From an uncultured Ruminococcus sp. (GTDB lineage Bacteria > Bacillota > Clostridia > Oscillospirales > Ruminococcaceae), in the NCBI RefSeq assembly GCF_947301925.1, contig NZ_CAMYUE010000001.1:1-64000 (forward strand): a DNA stretch of 64,000 bases, read 5' to 3'. The notes beneath the pieces are model-generated. The model was not told the DNA's origin and did not search any database. It saw only the letters and a program-made list of their open reading frames with translations. Positions 6,200-15,535 of this stretch are shown piece by piece. The number at the start of each line of letters is the position of its first letter. Within the stretch, counting starts at the first letter, position 1. A program made the position numbers and the translations under genes.

Positions 6200-9091
6200 A
6201 TGAACAGACTGAAAAAACTCCTTGCCGCCGCAGGTGCGGCTGCGCTGGCTTTTTCGGCTTGTCCTGTTACCGCGCAGGCGGCAGTAACTGCGGACTATGC
6301 CGATGAGTACGGCGAGGTCATCAGCGGTGCCGATTACACCATTATGGTGCGGCTCAGCGGCAAGTTCATAACAGCTGCAAGTGACGGGAATGTACACCAG
6401 TGGGAGAAGCTGGGGGACGATTCGCAGATATGGCATATCGAGAGCGCAGGGAACGGAAAATGCTGCATACTCTCGGCAAGGGACAGAAGCCTTGCTCTGA
6501 CTGTGGAGAACGGGGATTCCACCAACGGCAACAACATATATCTCTCGGAGTACAAGGACACCGCCGCTCAGCATTTCATACTCCACCGTACAGATGACGC
6601 TTACTATATAACGGGTGAGTGCTCGGGAAACGCTGCTCTTGATGTGTACGATATCAGCCATGATAACGGAGCCAACATAGACCAGTGGGACTACTGGGCG
6701 GGCGAGGGACAGAAGTTCTACATCCGTCCCGCAGGAGGAGACTTCAGGTTTATCCGCGGAGACCTTAATTTTGACGGCTGCGTTGACAGCTATGACCGTA
6801 TCATCATGCAGCGCGGAGTTGTGGCAGGCTTTGATGATACCATGACCGCTGTGGCCGATATGGACGGCAATAACACTGTGAATACCGCAGATCTGGTGCT
6901 TCTTACACAGTATCTTCTGGGAAATGATACCAATATAGACACATACAGCGTCATATCCAATGAAAAGCCCGATGTGGCATATCTCTTTGCCTATTTCCTT
7001 GGAAATGCTCCCGAGCAGGAGCGGCTCTCCTATGCAGTCAGCACCGACGGCTACAACTTCAAGGCCCTTAACGGCGGCAAAGCTGTATGGCAGTCAAGTG
7101 TGGGCACGGAATGTCTGCGTGATCCCTACATATTCAAGGGCGAGGACGGTCTGTACTATATGCTGGCCACGGATATGAAGTCCTCACTGGGCTGGAACAG
7201 CAACAGGAACCTTCTCAGCGCAAAGTCCACCGACCTTGTACACTGGTTCGACGAGACCAGCATAGAGATCGCCAATAAATATTCAAATATGCAGGGCGCA
7301 GACCGCGCATGGGCTCCACAGGCCATATATGACCCCGAGAAACAGTCCTATATGATATACTTTGCGGCGAGAGTTCCCGGGCGCGATGACAGGACTATCA
7401 TGTATTACGCCTACAGCAAGGATATGAAGAAGCTGGACACCGAGCCGCAGCTACTCTTTGCGCCGAAGAACGGCAATGACGCCATTGATTCCGATATAAT
7501 CAATGTGGGCGGCAAATACTATATGTACTACAAGAACGAGACCAACAAGAGGATCTATCTTGCTACCTCTGACCACGCAAGCGGTCCCTATGACGAGATA
7601 AAGCAGGTATCAGAGGGAAGCCTCGGCGTTGAGGGTCCCAATATCTACAAGCTCATAGGACAGGACAAGTGGCTGATGATGTCTGATGCCTACGGCGACG
7701 GCTATTACGTTATGCAGGAGACTTCAGACCTTGTGAACTTCACCTCCCTGAGCCGCAGCAGCTACAGCTTCAATTTCACGCCCCGTCACGGATATGTCAT
7801 ACCCATCAATGCGGATCAGTATACCGCTCTTATAAACGCCTATCCCTCCGCGGGGCTCACTGCACTTAACACGGGTTTCAAGTCCCTTGATGTCAGAGTT
7901 GGACTTGGTGAGAATATGTCTTCGGTTCCGAAGATGCTAACGGCGGAGTACTCGGACGGCGGTACCTGCGATATGAGCTTTGACTGGGCAGGGCTTTCCT
8001 ACATGGTGGATACCTCACAGCCGGGAGTTTATCAGGCTCAGGCAAGGGTGAAGTCCAGCTCTGAGCTTTATGCCGACCCCTTCATAAAGGAGAGAGCCGA
8101 TCCCTATATAGTTGACGGCGGCGACGGGTATTATTACTTTACCGCCTCATATCCTGCCTACGGCAGCGTTGACAAGGGCTACGACCGTATCATACTGAGG
8201 CGCAGCAATACCGTGGGCGGACTTGCCTCCGCTGAGGAAAAGACCATATGGAAGGCTCATTCAAGCGGCATAATGGCAAAGCACATCTGGGCTCCCGAGA
8301 TGCATTACATAGGCGGCAAGTGGTATATGTTCTTCGCAGCAGGCGCAAGCAGCGATATATGGGCAGTACGTCCCTATGTACTCAGGTGCGACGGCGACCC
8401 TTACACGGGAAACTGGACTGAATGCGGACAGATGCAGGCATCGTCGGGAGATACGGACTCCTTTCGCAGCTTTTCACTCGATATGACCTATTTCGAGAAC
8501 AACGGCAGACACTATGTGATCTGGGCTGAGATAAAAGGGGATTCCTCCCTTTTCATGGCGGAGATAGACCCTGCCGAGCCCTGGAAGCTCATATCAAAGC
8601 CCATACTTCTCACAAAGCCCGAGTATAACTGGGAGCTGGTCAACAACCGCGTAAATGAGGGCGCTGCTGTTCTGAAGACCGACAAGAAGGTGTATGTTTT
8701 CTTCTCGGCCTCGGGTACAGGCTCGGAATACTGCGTGGGAAGGCTTGAAGCGGATATAAATTCCGACCTCATGAACGCGAACAGCTGGAAAAAGCTAACC
8801 TCGCCCGTGCTTTCGTCGGCAGACGTAAGGGGCTGCGCAGGTCCCGGGCATAACAGCTTCGTAAAGGACGAAATGGGCAATCTGCTCATAGTATATCATG
8901 CACGCCCCGACTCTCATTCGTCTCAGGGCTGCGGCACATATAACAAGGATCCCCTCTACGACCCGTGCAGACACACCCGTATCAGGCGTGTTGCATTTGA
9001 CGGAAACGGTGATCCCGTTATCAACCTCAGTGACGAGGCGGAGCTTGCTCCGCAGAATAAGAACATCACGGTAAATATCGTGGTGGGATAA
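6200..9091 (+). CDS. Cellulosomal CBM13 - dockerin - GH43 - GH43 arabinofuranosidase
   Basis: I place the start at ATG 6200 (963 residues, MNRLKKLLAA) because AAAGAGG lies seven bases upstream; an in-frame ATG at 6182 has no ribosome binding site. Order: signal peptide to about residue 28, ricin-B/CBM13-like lectin (about 40-180), dockerin (about 188-250), a first GH43 five-blade propeller (about 262-560; base D308 in RDPYIF, acid E478 in GVEGPNI, DSDII aspartate), a Big_4/Ig-like spacer, and a second GH43 (about 625-950; base D634 in ADPYIV, acid E820 in VNEGAAV, aspartate in SLDMTYF). Both catalytic trios are complete. Such enzymes release arabinose or xylose from arabinoxylan or arabinan; the exact substrate is not readable from sequence. 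Confidence 0.92.
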   Translation: MNRLKKLLAAAGAAALAFSACPVTAQAAVTADYADEYGEVISGADYTIMVRLSGKFITAASDGNVHQWEKLGDDSQIWHIESAGNGKCCILSARDRSLALTVENGDSTNGNNIYLSEYKDTAAQHFILHRTDDAYYITGECSGNAALDVYDISHDNGANIDQWDYWAGEGQKFYIRPAGGDFRFIRGDLNFDGCVDSYDRIIMQRGVVAGFDDTMTAVADMDGNNTVNTADLVLLTQYLLGNDTNIDTYSVISNEKPDVAYLFAYFLGNAPEQERLSYAVSTDGYNFKALNGGKAVWQSSVGTECLRDPYIFKGEDGLYYMLATDMKSSLGWNSNRNLLSAKSTDLVHWFDETSIEIANKYSNMQGADRAWAPQAIYDPEKQSYMIYFAARVPGRDDRTIMYYAYSKDMKKLDTEPQLLFAPKNGNDAIDSDIINVGGKYYMYYKNETNKRIYLATSDHASGPYDEIKQVSEGSLGVEGPNIYKLIGQDKWLMMSDAYGDGYYVMQETSDLVNFTSLSRSSYSFNFTPRHGYVIPINADQYTALINAYPSAGLTALNTGFKSLDVRVGLGENMSSVPKMLTAEYSDGGTCDMSFDWAGLSYMVDTSQPGVYQAQARVKSSSELYADPFIKERADPYIVDGGDGYYYFTASYPAYGSVDKGYDRIILRRSNTVGGLASAEEKTIWKAHSSGIMAKHIWAPEMHYIGGKWYMFFAAGASSDIWAVRPYVLRCDGDPYTGNWTECGQMQASSGDTDSFRSFSLDMTYFENNGRHYVIWAEIKGDSSLFMAEIDPAEPWKLISKPILLTKPEYNWELVNNRVNEGAAVLKTDKKVYVFFSASGTGSEYCVGRLEADINSDLMNANSWKKLTSPVLSSADVRGCAGPGHNSFVKDEMGNLLIVYHARPDSHSSQGCGTYNKDPLYDPCRHTRIRRVAFDGNGDPVINLSDEAELAPQNKNITVNIVVG

Positions 9092-9100
9092 AAGTAAAAA

Positions 9101-9135
9101 GACCTGCTTCGCCATCAGCGGAGCAGGTCCTGTTT
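9101..9135. terminator. Bidirectional terminator between GH43 and GH5 genes
   Basis: A 12-bp stem (9101-9112 with 9118-9129, one G-T pair, loop CATCA) placed between two convergent genes, with A-rich sequence before it and TGTTTTTATTT after it. Confidence 0.85.
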
Positions 9136-10530
9136 TTATTTGTTTATCAGCATTCTTCTGAGAAGTATGAGATCGAATACGTCGATAACGCTGTCCTCGC
9201 AGAGGTCTGCGGCTTCACTGTCGGCAATATCGCCGTTTCCGAGGAGGAACTGCTGTACTGCCACAAGATCGGCTACATTTACACTGCCGTCGCTGTTGAC
9301 GTCGCCCATGAGCTTCTGCGGTACGGGAGCTGTGGTCGTTCCGGTCGGTCTCTGAGCAGGATCAAAGCCGGATATTTCGTTGAAGAGCTTTTTAAGCTCC
9401 TGATCGGACATTTTGCAGTTATCGCGGTCATAGTGACCGCCGGGTGTAGACCAGAGTACGGGGCAGAGCTGACGTTCATAGGCGGCCTTGCATACAGAGC
9501 TGAGGAAAAGCCTTACGGAATCGGGCTCCTTGCCCTTGGTGGGGCAGCCGTATTCTCCGATGATAACGGGTATGCCCTTGTCGATGAAGCCGTTCTTCAT
9601 CATATCCATATTAGCATACAGCTCATTGAAGTCCTGTTCCGTCCCCCATGAAGAACGAGCCTTTGCCCAGTCTGCGTCCTCATCTTCAAGGATAGCAAAT
9701 CCGGGAGGAGTATAGTAGTGTACGGACACAGCCATACGTCCAGTGGGATCCTGAGGCATTTTGAACAGGGGATCGCAGGTGCGGTCGAAGCCTGTATTGT
9801 AGCCTGATATCAGCAGGTGACGCTTGGGATTGTTTCCTCCCGAGCTGCGCACAACGTCCACAAACTTCTGGTTTATCTCGTTTACGAGAGCATATGACTC
9901 CGCCTTTCCCTCGGTGCCGCCCCATGGGTTCCAGAGCTTTTCCCAGCCAAGTTCCTCGTTCTGGGACTCAAACATGAGATGATCGCCGTAGTCCTTGAAG
10001 CTGTCGGCTATCTGAGTCCACATAGTCTCATAGCGGCGCATACACTCGTTCTTATTCTCGGGGAAGGTGTTTACCCAGCCGTTATCCCAGTGTATATTGA
10101 TTATACAGTACATATCGGCGTCGATGACCCAGTCGACTATCTGATGTACGCGCTGATCGAGAGCGGGACTGATGCTGTAGTTCTCGCCCATAAGGTTTGA
10201 CCAGGCGACAGGTACGCGGACAACGCCGAAGCCCTCGTCGGCCATGCCACGGATCATCTGCTGAGTAATGACGGGACTTCCCCATGCAGTCTCGTAGTCC
10301 TGAGGGGTGAGAACTCCGTCTCCCCATTTCATGTCATTCTCGGCTATCCAGTCGCCGCAGGCTTCCATGGTGTTGCCCAGATTGATGCCGATACCCATGT
10401 CCCTGACTATCTCCATGGTAGTCATATCGCGCATAGTGTCGGCGTGATCTGTTTCTGCTGCCGCATTGCTTCCGAGTAAGGAAACAGAGATCAGAGCGGC
10501 AAGAGATGTGCATAAGATCCTTTTGAACAT
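9136..10530 (-). CDS. Cellulosomal GH5 endoglucanase with C-terminal dockerin
   Basis: A 464-residue secreted enzyme: signal peptide (1 to about 25), GH5 (subfamily 4-like) TIM barrel (about 38-388) and a C-terminal dockerin (about 407-464, GDVNSDGSVNVADLV and DLCEDSVIDVFDLIL). Diagnostic segments are GINLGNTMEACGDW, the acid/base E192 in ESQNEE and the nucleophile E326 in IIGEYG. The family hydrolyses internal beta-1,4 bonds of cellulose, mixed-linkage glucan or xyloglucan. A short Thr/Pro linker separates the domains. The start ATG has GGAGG upstream, and a good promoter lies 57 bases away. In the second dockerin repeat the usual D-x-N-x-D start is altered to LCEDSV. Confidence 0.95.
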   Translation of the reverse strand: MFKRILCTSLAALISVSLLGSNAAAETDHADTMRDMTTMEIVRDMGIGINLGNTMEACGDWIAENDMKWGDGVLTPQDYETAWGSPVITQQMIRGMADEGFGVVRVPVAWSNLMGENYSISPALDQRVHQIVDWVIDADMYCIINIHWDNGWVNTFPENKNECMRRYETMWTQIADSFKDYGDHLMFESQNEELGWEKLWNPWGGTEGKAESYALVNEINQKFVDVVRSSGGNNPKRHLLISGYNTGFDRTCDPLFKMPQDPTGRMAVSVHYYTPPGFAILEDEDADWAKARSSWGTEQDFNELYANMDMMKNGFIDKGIPVIIGEYGCPTKGKEPDSVRLFLSSVCKAAYERQLCPVLWSTPGGHYDRDNCKMSDQELKKLFNEISGFDPAQRPTGTTTAPVPQKLMGDVNSDGSVNVADLVAVQQFLLGNGDIADSEAADLCEDSVIDVFDLILLRRMLINK

Positions 10531-10586
10531 AAATATTCCTCCGTTTTTTAATATCCCTGAAAAAAACGGACTTGTTACCCAATACC

Positions 10587-10615
10587 ATTATAGCATCTCT
10601 GACACAAAAATGCAA
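10587..10615 (-). promoter_or_regulatory. Sigma-A promoter of the GH5 gene
   Basis: Minus-strand TTGCAT (10610-10615), 17-bp spacer, TATAAT (10587-10592), giving a leader of about 50 bases. Confidence 0.7.
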
Positions 10616-10687
10616 CATTATTTTGATATTTTTCGGGATAAAAGGTATATAAATTGTCAGTAAGCCGCGGAAAGTTTTTTGTATAGC

Positions 10688-10722
10688 CGAAAAATAAAGG
10701 TGCAGCTGCAACTGCACCTTTA
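10688..10722 (-). terminator. Terminator of the DUF4874/DUF4832 gene
   Basis: Minus-strand stem AAAGGTGCAG / CTGCACCTTT with a 6-base loop, then TATTTTT, five bases after the stop codon. It isolates the DUF gene from the downstream GH5 gene. Confidence 0.8.
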
Positions 10723-10727
10723 TGTCA

Positions 10728-13283
10728 TTATTCAAAATCCGTGATAAGCCCGAGGAGCTTTTTCTGTATCTCCAGAGCGTCGTTTGCGGTAAGTCCCTGA
10801 GTGCCCTTTTCCACATCTCCGTTGATCCTGCCCTGAGCGGTCAGGTGGCGTGGGTCAGAGCCGTTTATGCCGTATTTATTGGGATTTGCCAGCGCCTGCA
10901 TAATGAGTATCGCGTCGGCCAGCTCTACCACTCCGTCGCAGTTGGTGTCGCCGCGGAGCTCCTGATCCTGTGTGGTGGTCACTGAGGAGGCGTCTGCCAC
11001 CTCCAGTATATTCACAATGTTTACCGTTGAGCTGATACCCTCGGGAGTTGTGAGCTTTACGGAGTAGCTGCCCTCGTCGGAGCTGTCAGCCTTGGTTATG
11101 GTATACTTCTGAGCTGAAGCGCCCTCGATGGGCTCGCCATTGTGATACCAGCGGAAGCTGAGATCGCTGCGGTCTGTCTTCACGCCCATATGGAATTTCT
11201 CGCCTGCTTTTATCCGCACATCGTGTTCTGTGGAATAGACTGTTATCTTTGACGGTATATCAACGTTCTTTGCGGTCATATCGCCTAAAAGCTTCCAGTC
11301 GTTTCCGCTGTCCTGAAGAAAGAGGCGTACCGAGTCCACAGGTGTGCCGGGGTCAAGTCCCATGACTTCAAAGGGCACCTTGAATTCCACCATGCCGTCC
11401 TTCCACTTGCACTGGCAGCCTGCATAGGAATCGTGATTGAAGTAAATGAAGCCGTTTGAGGCGTAATACAGCCAGTAGCGCTCGCCGCCGCTGTAAACTT
11501 CGAGGTTGTATACGGGAGCAGCGGCAGCGTCTGACATCTTACCCATGACGTACAGGGCGCTCTCGTCGGCCTTTACTGAGAGAGACTGCTCCTCCTTGGT
11601 GAGGAGGATATCATTTTCCTGCCACTCGCGGGGACTGGACACTGCTCCGTCAACTACAGTCAGTCCGTCAAGGGTAATTGGCGGAACGTAGCCCTGAAGC
11701 CCTGATATAACATTTGCCTGATACATTTGGTTGTCGGTGCCGTGCTTGTCGGAGCTTTCGATCTTTACGCTGCCCATGCGGTTAGCGCCCAGCTGAGGAT
11801 CCCATATGCCTTCATTGGCAAATCTTATACCGTACTTGGGCAGCAGGGGAGCTGTACGGTAATAGTCCGTACCTGTGGTCACATCCGGCGTTATCCTGAG
11901 ATAGATATTCCAGTCGCCTTCGCCGATATTGTCGGGAAGCTTTATGGATATCTCGTTGTCGGTCTTTCTTTCAGTGTCCCAGTCGCCTCCGTTATTGAAT
12001 CTTACGCCGGCGCTGTATATCACACCGTCCTTTTCAAGGAGTACCGACTGCGTAGTGGGGAATACTATCTCCGCAAAGCCTGTGTTTTCAAGCGAGAAGT
12101 TCATTTTCAGCTCGCCGCCCTGAACGGTGACGGCAGTATTCTCCGCCTTTCTCACCACGAAGCGGTAGCCGAGATGATCCCTTATGAAGCGGAAAACGGT
12201 CTGTCCGTAGTACGCGGAGTTATCAACTCCCTCAACGTCATATTCCTCTCCGAAGGTGTAGTCCTTGTAGAGCTGGAAGATGTTGCCGTTTATGTAGCTC
12301 AGACGGGTCTTGTACATTTCGGGTATGGCGTTTTCGGGGAGGTATGTGTCGAAGCCCTTTGCATATTCGATATTTCCCGAGAATTCGCCGCCGTAATAGG
12401 TATGATGCGTCACGCGGCTGAGCCAGCCTGTTTCGGTGTTGCGGTTTGCAAAGGTGCCGAGGTCGCTGTTGCTTCCCATATAGCCGTCATTGTAGAGTCC
12501 CACACGGTCAAAGTCGGGGATATGGGGGAGTGGTTCAACGACCACATCGGGATCATCATAGTTGTAGACGGTGTAGTACTGCTCATCGTCAAGGTCTGAT
12601 CGTTCCAGTCCCAAGAACTTCGCAAAAGTGTCGGGAGTCCGTACTGTAACGGGGACAGGTTCGGGCACAGCGCTGAGCATTGCGCTGAGGAGCTGCGCCT
12701 TGTAGTCCGTGGAGGTGTATTTTCCACCGTGCTGCTCGCCCCACTTGCCCACGAAGCCGCTTTCCACAAAGGCAAGGATATCCGCATTGTCGGAGAGTAT
12801 CCTGCTTTCCTTGATCTGCTTGATATGCCTGAGCACCTGAGCGAAGGTGGCGGGCTCGGGGTTATCCTTGCCGTTGGCGTCATAGCGGAAGCGTACAGCT
12901 ATCATACAGCCGTTTTTGCGACAGTTATCGAAGGTCTGACGCCATGCGCTGAAAAACGTCTCGTCAAGGTCATAGTCCACGCCCTCTGTGTAATTGCCCT
13001 CATCGTCTGTGGTACCGTTGGCGCCTGACGAGAAGGCTCCGATATCAATGAAGAAAAGGACTATACTTCCTGTGGGGCTGTAGACCTTAGTATCTCCGGG
13101 CTTGCATACTGCCCAGACCGTATTCGTATATCCTGCGCCCGGATTCTGTATGGTCTCAACCGCCTCGGTGTAATTGATGCCGCTGTCTTTGAGGCCTTCA
13201 TCGGCGCTTGCAGCAGGTATGCATGGGACTGACGGAATCAGCACCGCAGCAGACAGAAATGAAGCTATCAGTTTTTTTATCAT
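10728..13283 (-). CDS. Cellulosomal DUF4874/DUF4832 protein with CBM9-like, Ig and dockerin domains
   Basis: An 851-residue secreted protein of unknown activity. After a signal peptide (to about 27), residues about 35-200 match the DUF4874 pattern (NPGAGYTNTVW, AVRFRYDANGKDNPEP, FVESGFVGKWGEQHGG), followed by DUF4832 (about 215-500). Then comes a CBM9/DOMON-like sandwich (about 520-650, starting at ITLDGLTVVDG), an Ig-like domain (WYHNGEPIEGASAQKYTI) and a dockerin (about 770-848, GDTNCDGVVELADAIL). DUF4874 and DUF4832 commonly co-occur in secreted proteins of polysaccharide degraders; the N-terminal part with its conserved acidic residues could be a glycosidase-like barrel, which is inference. 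The second dockerin repeat is divergent and has an insertion. Confidence 0.85.
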   Translation of the reverse strand: MIKKLIASFLSAAVLIPSVPCIPAASADEGLKDSGINYTEAVETIQNPGAGYTNTVWAVCKPGDTKVYSPTGSIVLFFIDIGAFSSGANGTTDDEGNYTEGVDYDLDETFFSAWRQTFDNCRKNGCMIAVRFRYDANGKDNPEPATFAQVLRHIKQIKESRILSDNADILAFVESGFVGKWGEQHGGKYTSTDYKAQLLSAMLSAVPEPVPVTVRTPDTFAKFLGLERSDLDDEQYYTVYNYDDPDVVVEPLPHIPDFDRVGLYNDGYMGSNSDLGTFANRNTETGWLSRVTHHTYYGGEFSGNIEYAKGFDTYLPENAIPEMYKTRLSYINGNIFQLYKDYTFGEEYDVEGVDNSAYYGQTVFRFIRDHLGYRFVVRKAENTAVTVQGGELKMNFSLENTGFAEIVFPTTQSVLLEKDGVIYSAGVRFNNGGDWDTERKTDNEISIKLPDNIGEGDWNIYLRITPDVTTGTDYYRTAPLLPKYGIRFANEGIWDPQLGANRMGSVKIESSDKHGTDNQMYQANVISGLQGYVPPITLDGLTVVDGAVSSPREWQENDILLTKEEQSLSVKADESALYVMGKMSDAAAAPVYNLEVYSGGERYWLYYASNGFIYFNHDSYAGCQCKWKDGMVEFKVPFEVMGLDPGTPVDSVRLFLQDSGNDWKLLGDMTAKNVDIPSKITVYSTEHDVRIKAGEKFHMGVKTDRSDLSFRWYHNGEPIEGASAQKYTITKADSSDEGSYSVKLTTPEGISSTVNIVNILEVADASSVTTTQDQELRGDTNCDGVVELADAILIMQALANPNKYGINGSDPRHLTAQGRINGDVEKGTQGLTANDALEIQKKLLGLITDFE

Positions 13284-13302
13284 AGTGTTTCCTTTCCGTT
13301 AA

Positions 13303-13333
13303 AAAACAGGCGCTTCCGAAGAACGAAAGCGCC
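13303..13333 (-). terminator. Terminator of the GGDEF/EAL gene
   Basis: Minus-strand stem GGCGCTT / AAGCGCC followed by TGTTTTTT, a few bases after the stop codon. Confidence 0.8.
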
Positions 13334-13339
13334 GTTATG

Positions 13340-15295
13340 TCATGCACTCATATATTCCTTTGATATTTTCAGTTCGCCAGAAGCGATCTTTTCTCTGAGA
13401 ACGTCCAGAGGTACGGGTTTGCTGAAGAGGTAGCCCTGTGCGCGGTCGCAGCCGATAGCTTCGAGGAAGCTGAACTGTTCGGCGGTCTCTACGCCCTCGG
13501 TCAGGGAGATCATATCCAGCTCCTTGGTAAGTCTGACGATATTCTCAAGTATAGGACGGGTCTTTTCATTGCTGGTAAAGCCCGACAGGAACTTCATATC
13601 TATCTTGAGTACGTCGAAGTGGTAATCCTTCAGCACGTTGAGCGACGAATATCCGCTTCCGAAGTCGTCGAGCCATACCTTGTAGCCGAAGCTGCGCAGG
13701 TTCCTTATGGCGTCAGGCAGGAAGTCCTGCTGATCCGTAAGAGCGCTCTCCGTTATCTCGATGTCGATATAATTCTTCGGGACGGAATATTTCTTCACTG
13801 TTTCGCAGAGATAGCCGACTATGTCGCAAAGCTCAAAATCAAGCCTTGAGAAGTTCAGGGATACCGGAGCAAAAGGCCTGTGCTCATCTGCGGAGTTGCG
13901 GTAATCCCTGCATACGGCTTCTATGATGTATTCGTCCAGCTTGTATATTTGTCTGTATTCCTCCAGTATCTCGATGAACGAGCTCGGTGAGAGGAGACCG
14001 TAATTCGGATCCTCCCATCTTGCAAGGGCTTCAAGGCCGCAGATACAGCCGTCTTCCGTTGATACCACGGGCTGATAGTAGACCTTGATATATCCCTTTT
14101 CTATAGCATTGTCGATATTGTTCACGATATAGTGCTTCAGCTGGAACTTGTCCTCCAGTGATTTGTCGTACAGTCTGAGAGTACGGTCGTAATGCTTCTT
14201 TATGCTGTTGCAGGCAAATCTTGCGCGGTCGCAGGCGAGGCTTATGTCGGCTTCGTCGCCCACAGGCTTGTAGGCGCCGCATTTCAGTTCAAGGTGGACC
14301 TCCTTCTGAAGTCGCTTTATCTCTCCCGAGAGCTGGCCTATAATATTCTTTGCGCCGTCAACGTGGGTGAGGACTACGAAATGATCGTCGGAAAAACGTG
14401 AAACCAGCGAGCCCTTGAACAGATCGTCGATCATATGGGCGAATTTTATGAGAAGCTCGTTTCCTTCATGGAAGCCGTATTTTTCATTGTAGGATTTGAA
14501 GTTTTCGATATCGAAGAACAGGAATATAATGTTTTCCTTGTCGGTGGTGACGTAGCCGAGGAGCTTTTCGGCTTCATTTCTGAAGTGGACCATATTATGT
14601 ATGCCTGTCAGCTCGTCCTCGACGGATATCTTTGAAAGGTATGCGTTTATCTTTTCAAGGTCCTCATCCTTCAGAGCCTGTTCTCTTGTCGTGTTGTATT
14701 TTGCTATACATACCATCATGGTGGATATCCACATTATGAAGAAGTTGATCTGTGTAGCCACAGTCGTGCCGTGTTCACCTGTGTTCACGGCTATCATTCC
14801 GTCAATGCGGTAGTAGAAGTAAAGATATGACAATGAAGCTATGATGAAAGCTATATAGGGACGCCATGTAAGAAGGCAAAGGGCAAAAAGCTCCATTGTA
14901 AGGAAGGTGAGTATCTGCTCGCCCTTGGAATAGTCGTTCAGGGATATCTTTATGCCGAAGTAAATACATACAAGTGTAAACAGCCATTGGATTATCATAC
15001 CCGTGCTCTTTCTCGCTGTCTTTCCGGATATGTATCTCGTGGCGTAAACCAGCATGATCGTTCCCATAAAAAGCAGTATCAGGTAGTTCAGATAATATGT
15101 CTTGAAAAGCTGTCTGAACTGAGACTGAAGATTATCGGTGAATATTTTCACGGTCAGCCGTATTATCATCCAGATCTCCAGAACTATTATAACGATGGAC
15201 ATATATATCCCCGCACGCATATTGGTGGAGAAGAAATAATCACGGACATATTTGCTCTGTTTTTCAAAACCAAGTCCGTTCAATATAGCTTTCAT
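13340..15295 (-). CDS. Membrane GGDEF/EAL protein, probable c-di-GMP phosphodiesterase
   Basis: A 651-residue protein with about six hydrophobic helices in residues 25-200, a GGDEF-family domain (about 225-375) and a C-terminal EAL domain (about 385-640). The active-site motif of the GGDEF domain is FSDDHF instead of GGDEF, so it should not make c-di-GMP. The EAL domain keeps the signature residues: EALARW, the Asn in SLNFS, Glu in IEITES, DDFGSGYSS, Lys in LKID, Glu in TEGVET and Gln in AQGYLFS. It therefore most likely degrades c-di-GMP, with the N-terminal membrane domain as sensor. It is a single-gene unit with its own promoter and terminator. Confidence 0.92.
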   Translation of the reverse strand: MKAILNGLGFEKQSKYVRDYFFSTNMRAGIYMSIVIIVLEIWMIIRLTVKIFTDNLQSQFRQLFKTYYLNYLILLFMGTIMLVYATRYISGKTARKSTGMIIQWLFTLVCIYFGIKISLNDYSKGEQILTFLTMELFALCLLTWRPYIAFIIASLSYLYFYYRIDGMIAVNTGEHGTTVATQINFFIMWISTMMVCIAKYNTTREQALKDEDLEKINAYLSKISVEDELTGIHNMVHFRNEAEKLLGYVTTDKENIIFLFFDIENFKSYNEKYGFHEGNELLIKFAHMIDDLFKGSLVSRFSDDHFVVLTHVDGAKNIIGQLSGEIKRLQKEVHLELKCGAYKPVGDEADISLACDRARFACNSIKKHYDRTLRLYDKSLEDKFQLKHYIVNNIDNAIEKGYIKVYYQPVVSTEDGCICGLEALARWEDPNYGLLSPSSFIEILEEYRQIYKLDEYIIEAVCRDYRNSADEHRPFAPVSLNFSRLDFELCDIVGYLCETVKKYSVPKNYIDIEITESALTDQQDFLPDAIRNLRSFGYKVWLDDFGSGYSSLNVLKDYHFDVLKIDMKFLSGFTSNEKTRPILENIVRLTKELDMISLTEGVETAEQFSFLEAIGCDRAQGYLFSKPVPLDVLREKIASGELKISKEYMSA

Positions 15296-15337
15296 ATTAT
15301 CGCCCCACTAATGAAAATAGAAAACATTTGTCAGTTT

Positions 15338-15366
15338 ATTATAACATAATAGCTGTAATTTGTCAA
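15338..15366 (-). promoter_or_regulatory. Sigma-A promoter of the GGDEF/EAL gene
   Basis: Minus-strand TTGACA (15361-15366), 17-bp spacer, TATAAT (15338-15343): a full consensus match about 36 bases from the predicted start site to the ATG. Confidence 0.75.
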
Positions 15367-15465
15367 TAGAAACGGCTAAAATATGTTGCATTTCAACATA
15401 AAGGCATATGCTGCACATAAAATACTAAATGTGATATGAAGATAACTGATATAAAAGTAAAAATC

Positions 15466-15494
15466 TTGATTTATACGCGGTTTTATGGTATAAT
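15466..15494 (+). promoter_or_regulatory. Sigma-A promoter of the PglX-like methylase
   Basis: TTGATT (15466-15471), 17-bp spacer, TATAAT (15489-15494). The longest open frame begins inside the transcript start region, supporting the internal start at 15536. Confidence 0.65.
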
Positions 15495-15535
15495 AAATGA
15501 AAACGTTTGTTATGAGCATAAAAAGGAGGGTATGG

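Noticed and set aside
11727..12599. A 290-codon plus-strand open frame opposite the DUF4874/DUF4832 gene
   Set aside because: It is antisense to a protein with clear domains, has no Shine-Dalgarno site and shows no recognisable motif; it arises from codon structure of the real gene.
2534..13283. A scaffoldin or cohesin gene within the enzyme cluster
   Set aside because: No cohesin-like repeats or sortase/SLH anchoring signals occur in any frame; only dockerin-bearing proteins are present.
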